From Chryseobacterium sp. BLS98 (GTDB lineage: Bacteria > Bacteroidota > Bacteroidia > Flavobacteriales > Weeksellaceae), in contig NZ_LFNF01000002.1 of NCBI RefSeq assembly GCF_001045445.1, positions 620,001-684,000 of the forward strand: a stretch of DNA of 64,000 nucleotides, read 5' to 3'. A model generated the notes under the pieces. That model ran no database searches, had not been told where the DNA came from, and saw only the letters and a program-made list of their open reading frames with translations. This document shows, piece by piece, positions 8,332 through 17,088 of the stretch (its first letter is position 1; every line of letters begins with the position of its first letter). The position numbers and the translations under genes are program-made.

Positions 8332-9147
8332 TTAAATAATACTAAATCCTTTTTCTTTTGTTCTCATATGAAGCTTGACCTCCATTTCGATGTTGCCCTG
8401 CTTTTCAAGGTCCGGACTTTTGAACTGAAGCGGCTGGGATCCGTCTTTTTTCATGAGTCTTACCAATTTACCATAACCCATGATCTCCAGATGCAGATCG
8501 GCTTCATTAAGCTCTTCTACAGCTAAATTCTGACCAAACAACTGACCGGCACTGTCTAAAAATCTTTTTTTCCGGTCTTCGGTATAGTATAAAGCCTGCT
8601 CCTGAAGTTTCATTTTGTCCTGCGACATTTCCAGGTATTTCCCGACATTATGCTCAACAAGCACAGCGCGTATCTGCCTGTAATATTTCAGAACATCGCT
8701 GAAAAGGTCTTCTTTTTTCATGTCCTTGAAATCCACGGAATGCTGCCAGCCGTCCAATACAAAAGGGAGTTCCACTTCTATTTCACCGGCAACCGTAAAA
8801 GTGGGATGGCTGACATTTTCTGTAAGTCCGTCCCATGGAGATTCCATTTTAGGGTGAAAGGCAAAACGGGAGGCTTTCCAGTTATCTAAATCTGCACAAA
8901 AGAAATCCACGGACATGGTATCATCTTCATCTAAAACATTTTTCCCCAAACGCGGATACATTTTCCCGACCACCTGGTATTTCCCGCTTTGCAGCAGGGC
9001 CTGATTGATCATGGTATCTCCTCCGAACCCTCCTTCTTTAGTCTCATCTCCGTACCAGTCTATAACGGGAACATCATTCACATAGATGGTTCCTGAGCAG
9101 TACATTCTCGGATATACGGAGTATAATGGTTTTTTAAAATTATGCAT
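8332..9147 (-). CDS. unknown cytoplasmic protein in the T6SS island
   Basis: A 271-aa protein without signal peptide or membrane segments and without a family I recognise. It starts MHNFKKPLYSVYPRMYCSGTIYVNDVPV, reads as soluble alpha/beta with a charged middle (about 130-215) that could form helices, and ends in a beta-rich stretch. It sits 8 nt downstream of the 887-aa OmpA-domain gene and 8 nt upstream of the DUF3592-like gene. It could be a cytoplasmic adaptor/chaperone or an immunity protein for the 887-aa protein; both are inferences from position. Confidence 0.65.
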   Translation of the reverse strand: MHNFKKPLYSVYPRMYCSGTIYVNDVPVIDWYGDETKEGGFGGDTMINQALLQSGKYQVVGKMYPRLGKNVLDEDDTMSVDFFCADLDNWKASRFAFHPKMESPWDGLTENVSHPTFTVAGEIEVELPFVLDGWQHSVDFKDMKKEDLFSDVLKYYRQIRAVLVEHNVGKYLEMSQDKMKLQEQALYYTEDRKKRFLDSAGQLFGQNLAVEELNEADLHLEIMGYGKLVRLMKKDGSQPLQFKSPDLEKQGNIEMEVKLHMRTKEKGFSII

Positions 9148-9155
9148 ACCTGAAT

Positions 9156-11819
9156 TTAAGTTAAATATTTTTTATCCATATAGTAGGTTTCTTCTTTGAT
9201 CACCTTTTCTTCCACTTTGAAATTACTTTTCCACCAGCCTACTTCGCCTTCTATCTCTACGGAAAGAACCACTCCGGAAAACTTCAGAATCGGCTGGATA
9301 AATAGTCCTGTTGTATCTGAATCTATGACAAAATCTCCTCCAAAATAGGAATCTGCTTTGGCAGCGGCTTTAAATGTGGCAATAGGTTTTACTTTTGTCC
9401 CTTTTACAGTTCCTACCTCGACGCTGACACTGAGTTCTATGGTAGCTCCCATTTTTCCGCCAATAGTAGTTTTACCCTGCATATTGATGCCGTTGATGCT
9501 ATCTATTTTCAGGGCATCCACCATCATTTCCAGCTCGCCGTAGAATGTAGCCGTAAAGGTAACCGAAGCGCCCAGTTTTTCCAATCCGCCTCTGAATTTA
9601 TTAATAATCCTGGCAGCGGCAGGGTTTCCGGTTGCTCCGTAAGAAGCTACGGCAATTGCCGCCCCGATGATGTCAATGACAACTTCAGCTCCTATCAAAG
9701 GTTTGAAACCAAAACCAACTTCCCCTATCACACTCAGATTGGCCCGCTCATTGATTCTCTCCAGATACCACTTTCCTACTACTGTAAACTTGGGATATCT
9801 TACATTAAAACCGACAGGAATTGCTGTTTCTTTTGCAGCACTCTGAGCGTAGTTGATGGCATTCTGAACGATATTTACGGCAGTGGCAATCATCTTTGCC
9901 ACGAGCTCTATTTTATCTGAAAACTCATTGGTGAAGCTTCTTTTTTCTCTGCCGGCATCCCATTCTGCGGATAGTCCTACCCCTATGGAAATCGGGACTT
10001 TTCCGGTTTCGTTCAGGCGGTATCTTTTGTAACCGGCCTGTCTGGATTTCTCCTGATGCTTGGCATAGATATTTCCCGGCGGCATGTTGGCCGCTTTATA
10101 GTTGGAAACATTGACCTGGAATTCCAGCGCCAGTTCCCATTTGATATCGGGATATGCTTTGATTAAAACCGTAGTTCTTTTTTCATTGCTGAAATATCTG
10201 CAGCTGTGAACATGCATATGAAACTGGTTCGGATTGGTAGCCGAAGGCCAGATATACTGTACAGGGGCCACATTCAATCTTGATATATTGGAATAGACTT
10301 TGTACCTGAAAGACGGTGTGGCAAAGGTTTGCTTCGTATCTCCGGCATCAATGGACTGTCCCACATCAACCATGAGGTTCTGCTTTTTATGCTTGTTTTT
10401 GCTGTCGCGGAAACATTCATTAGTCTCGAATCCTGCAATATCTATCGTAAGTTCTTTCTTTGTGGATTCGGTAGGGGCTACGACTTCATAATTTATCGTC
10501 TGGGCATCATGGGCATTGAATACAAAAGATATATCTACCCTTCTGTTATTCTCGTAGTCTTTTTCATTTTTATATTTTACGTTGTCCCTGCCCATTTTAT
10601 CATCGGTAGGGTCTATTTCTCCTTTCCCGACAGAAATGATCCTTCTGGGATCAAGGCCTCCGTCTGCAAAAAATTTCTTGACCACATCTGCTCTTCTCTG
10701 GGACAGCCCTTTATTGTAATTCTGTTTTCCTATCACACAGGCATATCCGCTAAGGTTCATGGTAGAATCTTTATGCTCAAGAAGAAATTTAAGCACATTA
10801 TTGAGGATGGCTTCCCCGTTTTTGTCTATTACCGTTGAATCAAATTTATAATAGATGGTTCTCTCGATCTTTTCCTGAAGGGCAGCAGACTGTACTTTTC
10901 TTATTCCCATACCATTGTCGAAAATCTTGACCGTAGTATTACTTGCTTTCCCGTCTTTCACTTCACTTTCTGTGATCTTAATGACTTCGAATTTACAAGG
11001 CTCCTGACGAACGGAATTTACGTCCGGTTTATAAACTTTGGTAGGAGTCTGGTTCTTGCTTACATTGGCATTGGTGGTAATTACTTTATTTTTTACATTC
11101 AGATAGATTCCGTGAAGGTCATCACCGAGATTATCTTTAATGTATTTTTTGGATGCTGAATCTTTTACTTTGATGTAAAATTCTTCAACATTCTGGATGT
11201 TGTCTACATGAGCCATCCAGGAATAGGTATTTTCTATTTTTAAATTAACCTCGCCGTCTATAACCTGTACATTATTGTATACATGGACCAGCTTGTCTGC
11301 CTTTGCAGTCTGCTGGTTCCAAAGCTCCACTGTTACGGTATTTCCGTTAAGGCCTTCCGTTGTAAGGTTAAGGTAAACAATATGACCGTAGGAAATAAAC
11401 TTGTTTTTATCCTGGTTTTTGATGCTGTTTTTACTTCCTCTCTGGGTAGTCCATTTGCTGGTAATAATTTTGGGTTCGCACCAGCCTTTTACATAAATAC
11501 CTGTATTGTTTTTGGTATCCCGTTTACCTGAAAAACTGGCTTCGATGTAGAACTGATAGCTTCCGCAGTATTGTTTGTCAATTTTGAATTTATAGCCTGT
11601 AGTGGATGGAGCCTGGTAGATGATAATTTTGCGGTCATTGGTCTGCCTCATCCAGATAACAGGTTTCTTTTTATCTTCAGCAGTGGTGCCCGGCAGCCAT
11701 TCATCAACCTGAAAAGTCACTTCCTGATTGGGCACAATGGTAACTCTCTGACCCGGAACAGACATTTTGGGATAATAATTACCTTTTGTAACCTTTATTT
11801 TTTTTACGCCTTTTGCCAT
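9156..11819 (-). CDS. 887-aa OmpA-domain protein without signal peptide, candidate T6SS cargo
   Basis: The largest gene in the island. Three parts are visible. Residues 1-310 are beta-rich and look like two or three Ig-like modules. Residues about 322-434 form an OmpA/MotB-type peptidoglycan-binding domain, with TIYYKFDSTVI, GLSQRRADVV (371-380), RRIISVGKGE and NNRRVDISF (424-432). Residues about 600-887 are a glycine- and alanine-rich, beta-rich region with a hydrophobic stretch (AEVVIDIIGAAIAVASYGA). The N-terminus MAKGVKKIKVTKG is not a signal peptide, unusual for a wall-binding domain and consistent with delivery by the T6SS rather than Sec. It lies 11 nt downstream of the DUF4280 tip gene. 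The toxic or structural role is not established. Confidence 0.75.
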   Translation of the reverse strand: MAKGVKKIKVTKGNYYPKMSVPGQRVTIVPNQEVTFQVDEWLPGTTAEDKKKPVIWMRQTNDRKIIIYQAPSTTGYKFKIDKQYCGSYQFYIEASFSGKRDTKNNTGIYVKGWCEPKIITSKWTTQRGSKNSIKNQDKNKFISYGHIVYLNLTTEGLNGNTVTVELWNQQTAKADKLVHVYNNVQVIDGEVNLKIENTYSWMAHVDNIQNVEEFYIKVKDSASKKYIKDNLGDDLHGIYLNVKNKVITTNANVSKNQTPTKVYKPDVNSVRQEPCKFEVIKITESEVKDGKASNTTVKIFDNGMGIRKVQSAALQEKIERTIYYKFDSTVIDKNGEAILNNVLKFLLEHKDSTMNLSGYACVIGKQNYNKGLSQRRADVVKKFFADGGLDPRRIISVGKGEIDPTDDKMGRDNVKYKNEKDYENNRRVDISFVFNAHDAQTINYEVVAPTESTKKELTIDIAGFETNECFRDSKNKHKKQNLMVDVGQSIDAGDTKQTFATPSFRYKVYSNISRLNVAPVQYIWPSATNPNQFHMHVHSCRYFSNEKRTTVLIKAYPDIKWELALEFQVNVSNYKAANMPPGNIYAKHQEKSRQAGYKRYRLNETGKVPISIGVGLSAEWDAGREKRSFTNEFSDKIELVAKMIATAVNIVQNAINYAQSAAKETAIPVGFNVRYPKFTVVGKWYLERINERANLSVIGEVGFGFKPLIGAEVVIDIIGAAIAVASYGATGNPAAARIINKFRGGLEKLGASVTFTATFYGELEMMVDALKIDSINGINMQGKTTIGGKMGATIELSVSVEVGTVKGTKVKPIATFKAAAKADSYFGGDFVIDSDTTGLFIQPILKFSGVVLSVEIEGEVGWWKSNFKVEEKVIKEETYYMDKKYLT

Positions 11820-11830
11820 TTCTTTATCAT

Positions 11831-12319
11831 TTAGATTGTAGCATCCTGCCCACCATAGTCAGGCTGTTCATTATACATTTCCTCAGAGTCCACCAACGGA
11901 TTGATCTGCTGCTGTACGTCTTTATCAGCATTCTTAAAATTCTGCGGACTGCCTTCAGTCCTCTGCCCGTGATCTATGATCTCAATGCATGGTGTTCCGG
12001 CAATGGCACAGACAGCTTTGCTTGTTTCCACGATGATATATCCGCCATTGTTGAGCTGTACTTTTTCGTAGTAATCTTTCCATTCTGTTACCATGATCTT
12101 GCAGGGTGGCGGCGGAGTTCCCATTTTTATACAGTTTCCGAAGGTATTTTTTTCGAATGTGGCTGCTCCTATCTCCTTCGTGGTAACGATCAGTTTTTTG
12201 GATGCATCCTTATCATTGGCGTATTCTTTCTGGTGTGAGAGCACTTTGAGCTTGTCCGGCATTTGTCCGAACTGGCATTTGCATAGAGCACCCTGTACTA
12301 CAATATGTTTTTCTGCCAT
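11831..12319 (-). CDS. DUF4280 PAAR-like spike-tip protein
   Basis: A 162-aa DUF4280 protein, a PAAR-like family that in Bacteroidota T6SS is thought to cap the VgrG spike. Visible features are the N-terminal VQGALCKCQFG, the proline-rich PPPPCKIMVTEW, and GTPCIEIIDHGQ near the end of the domain; the last 40 residues are hydrophilic. Cysteines and histidine in these motifs may bind metal as in PAAR tips. It begins 2 nt after the 346-aa exported protein gene and is followed by the 887-aa protein, which makes the latter its likely cargo (inference). Confidence 0.85.
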   Translation of the reverse strand: MAEKHIVVQGALCKCQFGQMPDKLKVLSHQKEYANDKDASKKLIVTTKEIGAATFEKNTFGNCIKMGTPPPPCKIMVTEWKDYYEKVQLNNGGYIIVETSKAVCAIAGTPCIEIIDHGQRTEGSPQNFKNADKDVQQQINPLVDSEEMYNEQPDYGGQDATI

Positions 12320-12321
12320 GG

Positions 12322-13362
12322 TTAAAATTCTTTATTTGAAATTACAAGTCTGGTTAAATATTGATTCCCGAATTCCAGACGGACAAAAGAGGAGTTCATT
12401 TTAAAGGTAACAACCGTTAATGCACTGGATGTGTTTTCATTGGTATCAACCGTAGTTTGGTAGAGCTTCGCATTGTACCGTGCAAATTTCTGCTTACATT
12501 CAGATGGTGAGCTGTCGTTGAATACGAGTCCATACGGTAACCCGGAAACCATATCGCTGCCGTAATACTGAATGGCATAATATTCCCGTCCATCGTTCAT
12601 ATTGGCGTAGATCATATTGAAATCATCAAAATCCCAACTGGAATATTGACCGTTTTTGCAGTCTTTACATTCCAGCTCGCTGGGATCTGTCTGTAAAAGC
12701 TTTGTAAAAACAGCAGATGTGGCAGGCAGCGTAATAAACTGTTTTTTACTGAATAAATTCTGAAGGTTTTTGGATGTTTTTTTCTGCTTTGAGGTTCCTT
12801 CTTCCGCGGCAAGGGTCGGAGCATCTGAATAGGTAGTGGCTGCTTCAGCTGATGATGCATCTGCTGCTTCCGCTCCCTCTGCAGCCTCAGACGGTTTATA
12901 GTTGATAAGAAATTCTTTGATCTCCTGTTCCAGTTTTCCTGTAGATTTGGTGAGTTTCGTATCAACCTCTTTTTTTGACCAGCTGTCCGGAATCAATCTT
13001 TCAAGATAAACCGTGACTTTCGTGTTTTTTGAAGACACTTTTTTCATATTGACAGTCCAGATGGCCTGTTGAATAAATTGCTTGGGTTTGGCTCCACTTT
13101 TTAATGCCAGATCCAGGTAAAGGTTTTTGGAAGCTCCATCATATTTCAGGTTATAGAGATCAACAGTGGTTGAGAAATCGCTGTTGGATGCAGCGGCAGC
13201 TTTTGGTTCATCCCTGGTATAATCATTCTGAAAATAGAAGATTGTATTTTGTAAGGTTTCGATATCCTTAGGGATGTTAAACTCTGTTTTCTGCCCGAAA
13301 TACAGGCTGAAGCTTAATATAAAAACAAGGATGAAAAATTTATGATTTAGTTTAATTTTCAT
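12322..13362 (-). CDS. unknown exported protein with alanine/glutamate-rich linker
   Basis: A 346-aa protein with a Sec signal peptide (KFFILVFILSFSLYFGQ) and no family I recognise. The first half is an alpha/beta domain. A low-complexity Ala/Glu/Ser linker (around 155-190) separates it from a C-terminal domain containing LECKDCKNGQYSSW and SSPSECKQKFARY, whose four cysteines could form disulfides in the periplasm. It lies between the LysM gene and the PAAR-like gene with gaps of 17 and 2 nt. Being periplasmic, it might be an immunity protein or an envelope factor for the spike; neither is shown. Confidence 0.7.
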   Translation of the reverse strand: MKIKLNHKFFILVFILSFSLYFGQKTEFNIPKDIETLQNTIFYFQNDYTRDEPKAAAASNSDFSTTVDLYNLKYDGASKNLYLDLALKSGAKPKQFIQQAIWTVNMKKVSSKNTKVTVYLERLIPDSWSKKEVDTKLTKSTGKLEQEIKEFLINYKPSEAAEGAEAADASSAEAATTYSDAPTLAAEEGTSKQKKTSKNLQNLFSKKQFITLPATSAVFTKLLQTDPSELECKDCKNGQYSSWDFDDFNMIYANMNDGREYYAIQYYGSDMVSGLPYGLVFNDSSPSECKQKFARYNAKLYQTTVDTNENTSSALTVVTFKMNSSFVRLEFGNQYLTRLVISNKEF

Positions 13363-13379
13363 TGCATTAGTTTTTTAAA

Positions 13380-14420
13380 TTACTCGGTCAGTGCCGCAAT
13401 GACAACTGATATTTTCTTTTTCTTCTCAAGTTGTATATCACATTCTAAATACATTGATTTTATAAGTAAACTCTGTCCGTTCAGGTAATATACTGCCCTG
13501 AAACTGCCTTCGTGATTCATTACCGGACTGTCTTCAATGATCATTGAAAAAGGGGCTTTGTTTATAAAATCATAAATGCTTCTTTCGTCGTTCAATCTCC
13601 CCTCTCCTTCTATATTGACCAGGCCTGATTCTCCTTTTAGCGGATCGACTTCAAGTCTTATCTTATATTGGGGTTCTACCGGATTATCTACAACAGGAAA
13701 ACTTGCTGTTATCTCTGTTTCATAATCCTGCCCGAAACTCTGATAGGCTCCAAAAAACAATGTTCTGATGAAATAATCGTTTTTCAGATAAAGGTTTATC
13801 GCGTCAGGCTCGTTGATTACTTTTTCTATCTTTCCGCAGTAGGTGTCTACCGTTTCACCATCAAATTCTTTATATATTTCCTCTTTTATGGCAGGCCATC
13901 TTTCTTTAAATATGGAAAGGTTTTCTATGCCGTTAAATTTCCCTTTTTCATCTACGCTGATCTGTAACGGGTATAAGACTTTAGAAGTTTTATAGGCCAG
14001 AAGATCGGCTATTTCATTGACTTCTTCTTCGTTCAGATACAGATTGGAAGTCCTGTCTATTTCAAAAAAATGAAGCTGCTTCTCTTTTTTCAGCCAACGT
14101 ACTGACGTTTCATATTTCAGTTCGTTTTTATGATCATCATTTTCAATTGTTATGGTCGTTCCATACCTGCCGAATGAATTTTCCGGCTGAAAGATCAAGC
14201 TGTTGCCCCGCCCGAACTTTACCAACCTGTTTTTATCGGTCACCACAGTTCTCGGCAGAAAGAGCTCTTTCTGTCCTGTAAGCTCGATCAGGATCATATC
14301 TTTCACGTCGCAGTGGTTATTGTGAAATAACTTTAAGGCACCAGCATCCAGGCTGTACAACTGGCTTATACTTTTTAAGCTTTCTCCTTTCTGGACGGTA
14401 TGTATGTTAAATTTCTGCAT
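13380..14420 (-). CDS. LysM-domain protein of the T6SS island
   Basis: A 346-aa protein whose first 45 residues are a LysM-like repeat (HTVQKGESLKSISQLYSLDAG). The rest is an unrecognised alpha/beta region ending in a beta-rich segment. There is no signal peptide, so this LysM is unlikely to bind wall by normal export. LysM modules also occur in phage tail and T6SS spike-loading proteins, which fits its place between the lipase and the PAAR-like gene. I chose the ATG start MQKFNIHTV over an in-frame TTG two codons upstream. Role as adaptor or spike extension is inference. Confidence 0.75.
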   Translation of the reverse strand: MQKFNIHTVQKGESLKSISQLYSLDAGALKLFHNNHCDVKDMILIELTGQKELFLPRTVVTDKNRLVKFGRGNSLIFQPENSFGRYGTTITIENDDHKNELKYETSVRWLKKEKQLHFFEIDRTSNLYLNEEEVNEIADLLAYKTSKVLYPLQISVDEKGKFNGIENLSIFKERWPAIKEEIYKEFDGETVDTYCGKIEKVINEPDAINLYLKNDYFIRTLFFGAYQSFGQDYETEITASFPVVDNPVEPQYKIRLEVDPLKGESGLVNIEGEGRLNDERSIYDFINKAPFSMIIEDSPVMNHEGSFRAVYYLNGQSLLIKSMYLECDIQLEKKKKISVVIAALTE

Positions 14421-14560
14421 AAGCAATCTGGCATCAGTATTCTTTATCAGAATGTCTTATTTGTATATAATGATCATCAGGACAATACCCAAGGATCAAT
14501 ATTCAATCTGTAATTCTGTTCTTTATTTTTATTAAAAAATGAAACTATAATTTTTAAGTC

Positions 14561-15982
14561 TTATCCTTCATGGATCACTCTTACCCTGTCAGAGGTAGGA
14601 TCCATTCCTATGCCTTCTCTTCTTGCCGACCAGTGCAGGTATTTGTTCCTAAGCGTTCTCAGGTCTTCCTGTTCTTTCATTTCTCTCTGATAGTCTGCAT
14701 ATTTCTGTTCCGGTATGGATGCTCCACCGTAAGCGACCCTAAGATCATGATATCTTTTAAAGGTATATTGCTTTCCATCTGCCATCGCATAGGGCCTTAA
14801 ACGGTTTTTCACTCTTACCAGCAATTCATCTGATGAAATGGAATAGGTTTCGTCGGTCAGTTTTTTTATTTTAAGGGGAACTGTTTTCTGAACGCCATGC
14901 TCTGCCATAAAATGCAAAGGAATAAAACTATATGCCTTTTTCAAAAATTTACGTTCTCCTCTTAATGACAGGTAAAATCCCGGGGTAATGGTAAGTTCTT
15001 CATCCGTATACCATGCATCATTGATCAGCTGTTGCCGTAATGCTTTTAATTTTGTGCTGGTTGTCCAGGAAGTTTCCACCTCTTCCCATATTTCCGGACC
15101 GTCTTCATAAGCTCCGCCTACATCGCAGTGCACTCCCGGAAATATTTTTTCTATTCCTACGCTTACATTGGTAAGGTCGAAATTTTCGCGGTGTTCGTTT
15201 TCTGCCACAAAATGAATAACCGTCTGTGCCCTTCCAATATCATCCAATCCCAATTCTTCTACGTCATTGTGGAAATTGGGTTTTGGAGAAAAGTTTTTGG
15301 AATAGGAAGAAACGGTATCATAAATTCCCAGAAATCTTATCTTCAGAACATCAACAGTAATTCCTGCCTCCTGAAGCTTGAGTCCCAGATGGCCCCATTT
15401 TGGAAGTTCCTCGCCTTCTACAGCATTTCCGTCACTGTCTGAGTGAGAAGTTACGGTCATCCCTTCATGGGAAACGGTTGTTGCTCTGGCTTTATATTTT
15501 GATTTTCCTATTTCGTGGGCAAAATTACGGGCAGCTGCAGCGCCACGGCTGAAACCGAAAACATCAAAGGTAAGAACAGCTATTTTATCTGCTTTTTTTG
15601 AGCTTTTGATTGTTTTTACTTTTTTTACGATCTCTTCACAGCCTTTTCTTACTTTCCCTCTGATCCCGGTAGCCCCTGTTCCGAAGGCATAGCCAAGCAT
15701 GGAATCTTCTTCTTTATCTTCCGTTCCTATTCCTTCTATGTAGATTCCAAAATTTTTATCGTAATTATCCCACAAACGGGCTACATTACTCCAGTCATTA
15801 TTATAACTGTTATTATCACTGGGTTTGCCCCCGTTTTTCTTATAGTCTGCGGTTTTGTTCCTTCTTTCTGTGGTGTTGGTTTTATTATTCAAAGTTCCGT
15901 CAAAAAATATCCCAAGAGTAATGTCTAATACTTCCTCTTTGGATATTTCCGGTGTATAATCTCCAAATTTATTATTGTGCAT
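14561..15982 (-). CDS. DUF2235 alpha/beta hydrolase, Tle1-like phospholipase effector
   Basis: A 473-aa DUF2235 (T6SS lipase Tle1-type) protein. The N-terminal strand leads into ITLGIFFDGTLNN (21-33). The nucleophile elbow is FGFSRGAAAAR (Ser145 in GxSxG), FLGIYDTVSS (217-226) is a family motif, and PGVHCDVGGAY (282-292) carries the likely acid Asp287. No signal peptide. In the Tle1 family the enzyme cleaves membrane phospholipids in the recipient periplasm. It lies 53 nt downstream of the DUF2931 lipoprotein gene in the vgrG operon, which supports a role as the main lipase effector. Experimental specificity (PLA1 or PLA2) cannot be read from sequence. Confidence 0.88.
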   Translation of the reverse strand: MHNNKFGDYTPEISKEEVLDITLGIFFDGTLNNKTNTTERRNKTADYKKNGGKPSDNNSYNNDWSNVARLWDNYDKNFGIYIEGIGTEDKEEDSMLGYAFGTGATGIRGKVRKGCEEIVKKVKTIKSSKKADKIAVLTFDVFGFSRGAAAARNFAHEIGKSKYKARATTVSHEGMTVTSHSDSDGNAVEGEELPKWGHLGLKLQEAGITVDVLKIRFLGIYDTVSSYSKNFSPKPNFHNDVEELGLDDIGRAQTVIHFVAENEHRENFDLTNVSVGIEKIFPGVHCDVGGAYEDGPEIWEEVETSWTTSTKLKALRQQLINDAWYTDEELTITPGFYLSLRGERKFLKKAYSFIPLHFMAEHGVQKTVPLKIKKLTDETYSISSDELLVRVKNRLRPYAMADGKQYTFKRYHDLRVAYGGASIPEQKYADYQREMKEQEDLRTLRNKYLHWSARREGIGMDPTSDRVRVIHEG

Positions 15983-16035
15983 GGTTCTTATTTTATTTAT
16001 TGACAGATAGTTTGTAAACTTTTGACAGCCGGAAT

Positions 16036-17088
16036 CTACTCTATTTTATCTGAGAGCCTGATCTTTGCTTTCGTAACCGGCAGTTCTTCGTTTCCGCTCT
16101 TTAAGGACAGACTGGCTCCTGTATTATCTGCACGGACTTTAATGGTAAGATCTATATTTTTTTCTTTTCCGAGCTTCCGGAATAATTCAAATATTTCTTT
16201 CTCATCAAATGAGTCTATCCATACTGCATATCTGTTTTTATTCTTATCTCTCCAGTAGAAGCCGCAGAATTTTGGAACAGCTCTTTTTTTATAAGTATCT
16301 GCTGTCAGGTTTTCTCCGAAAAGGTTTTCCTGTTCACCGTTATAATTATTAAATCCGAAGTCGATCCATTCGCTGCCTTCCGGCAAAATTACTGAAGGTT
16401 TCCAGTTATATTTTTCCCTGTATATCTCATAAATATCCGGATCAGGATAGCCTTCTTTTTCTATCTTAGTTCTGATTTCAGGCTTAAACGTTTCATAAGA
16501 CGGATCTTTCAGCATTCTGTCTGCAAAGCCCTCTTTCAGCATATACTGGGCATTTTCGTATGCTTTTTCTTTGTTAATAATGGTATCATGAGCCTGAAAA
16601 GCTCCTACATCTTTCTGATTTCCCGGACCGCTGATCCAAAGAACCACCCGCCCTTTGGGAGCAAGGCCAACAATAAAATTACTGTAGGTGGTTTTCTTAC
16701 CATTATCCTGGTCTATAAAGCCTTTATCAAATAAATCTTTTATTTTTTGCTTATCCAGATCCCATTTTCCAGTATAGAATTTATTTTCCACCAAAGAGTA
16801 CCATGTAAATTCCAGTTTGTTGGGAATGTCCATCTGGCTGGTTTCTACACTCATAGTTCCGCCTTCATTCCCCCATCCTGTATTCTGTGTGCCCCAGATA
16901 GCATCAAAACTGTAAGTGAAGTCATCTGCAATAATGGCTCCTTTATAAATTTCCATCGGGTATTCCTCCGGTGCCGAAAGGGTTCCCAGCCAGCTGTATT
17001 TCTGTTCCATTTTTTTATTTTGACAATTAATTAATGAGAAACTACTAATAATAAAAAGAAAAAGAATTCTTATTTTACTTGTTTCCAT
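16036..17088 (-). CDS. DUF2931 lipoprotein, candidate Tle1 immunity protein
   Basis: A 350-aa lipoprotein (lipobox SLINC, Cys22) with the DUF2931 pattern: YSWLGTLSAPEEYPMEIYKG, then FDAIWGTQNTGWG. A second half contains YREKYNWKPSV and FCGFYWRDKNKNRYAVWIDS. DUF2931 proteins are often found beside vgrG and effectors in Gram-negative bacteria. An envelope-anchored protein encoded directly next to a phospholipase effector is the expected layout for immunity (Tli-type), but the sequence does not prove this. Its ATG overlaps the end of the 56-aa ORF by 14 nt in another frame, indicating translational coupling. Confidence 0.8.
   Translation of the reverse strand: METSKIRILFLFIISSFSLINCQNKKMEQKYSWLGTLSAPEEYPMEIYKGAIIADDFTYSFDAIWGTQNTGWGNEGGTMSVETSQMDIPNKLEFTWYSLVENKFYTGKWDLDKQKIKDLFDKGFIDQDNGKKTTYSNFIVGLAPKGRVVLWISGPGNQKDVGAFQAHDTIINKEKAYENAQYMLKEGFADRMLKDPSYETFKPEIRTKIEKEGYPDPDIYEIYREKYNWKPSVILPEGSEWIDFGFNNYNGEQENLFGENLTADTYKKRAVPKFCGFYWRDKNKNRYAVWIDSFDEKEIFELFRKLGKEKNIDLTIKVRADNTGASLSLKSGNEELPVTKAKIRLSDKIE

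Noticed and set aside
10329..10838. 169-codon frame antisense to the OmpA-domain gene
   Set aside because: Opposite to a domain with clear OmpA motifs; amino-acid pattern looks random and no start context is seen.
12612..12965. Minus-strand 117-codon frame inside the 346-aa exported protein gene
   Set aside because: Out-of-frame shadow produced by the alanine/glutamate-rich linker; the enclosing frame has a signal peptide and tight spacing to neighbours.
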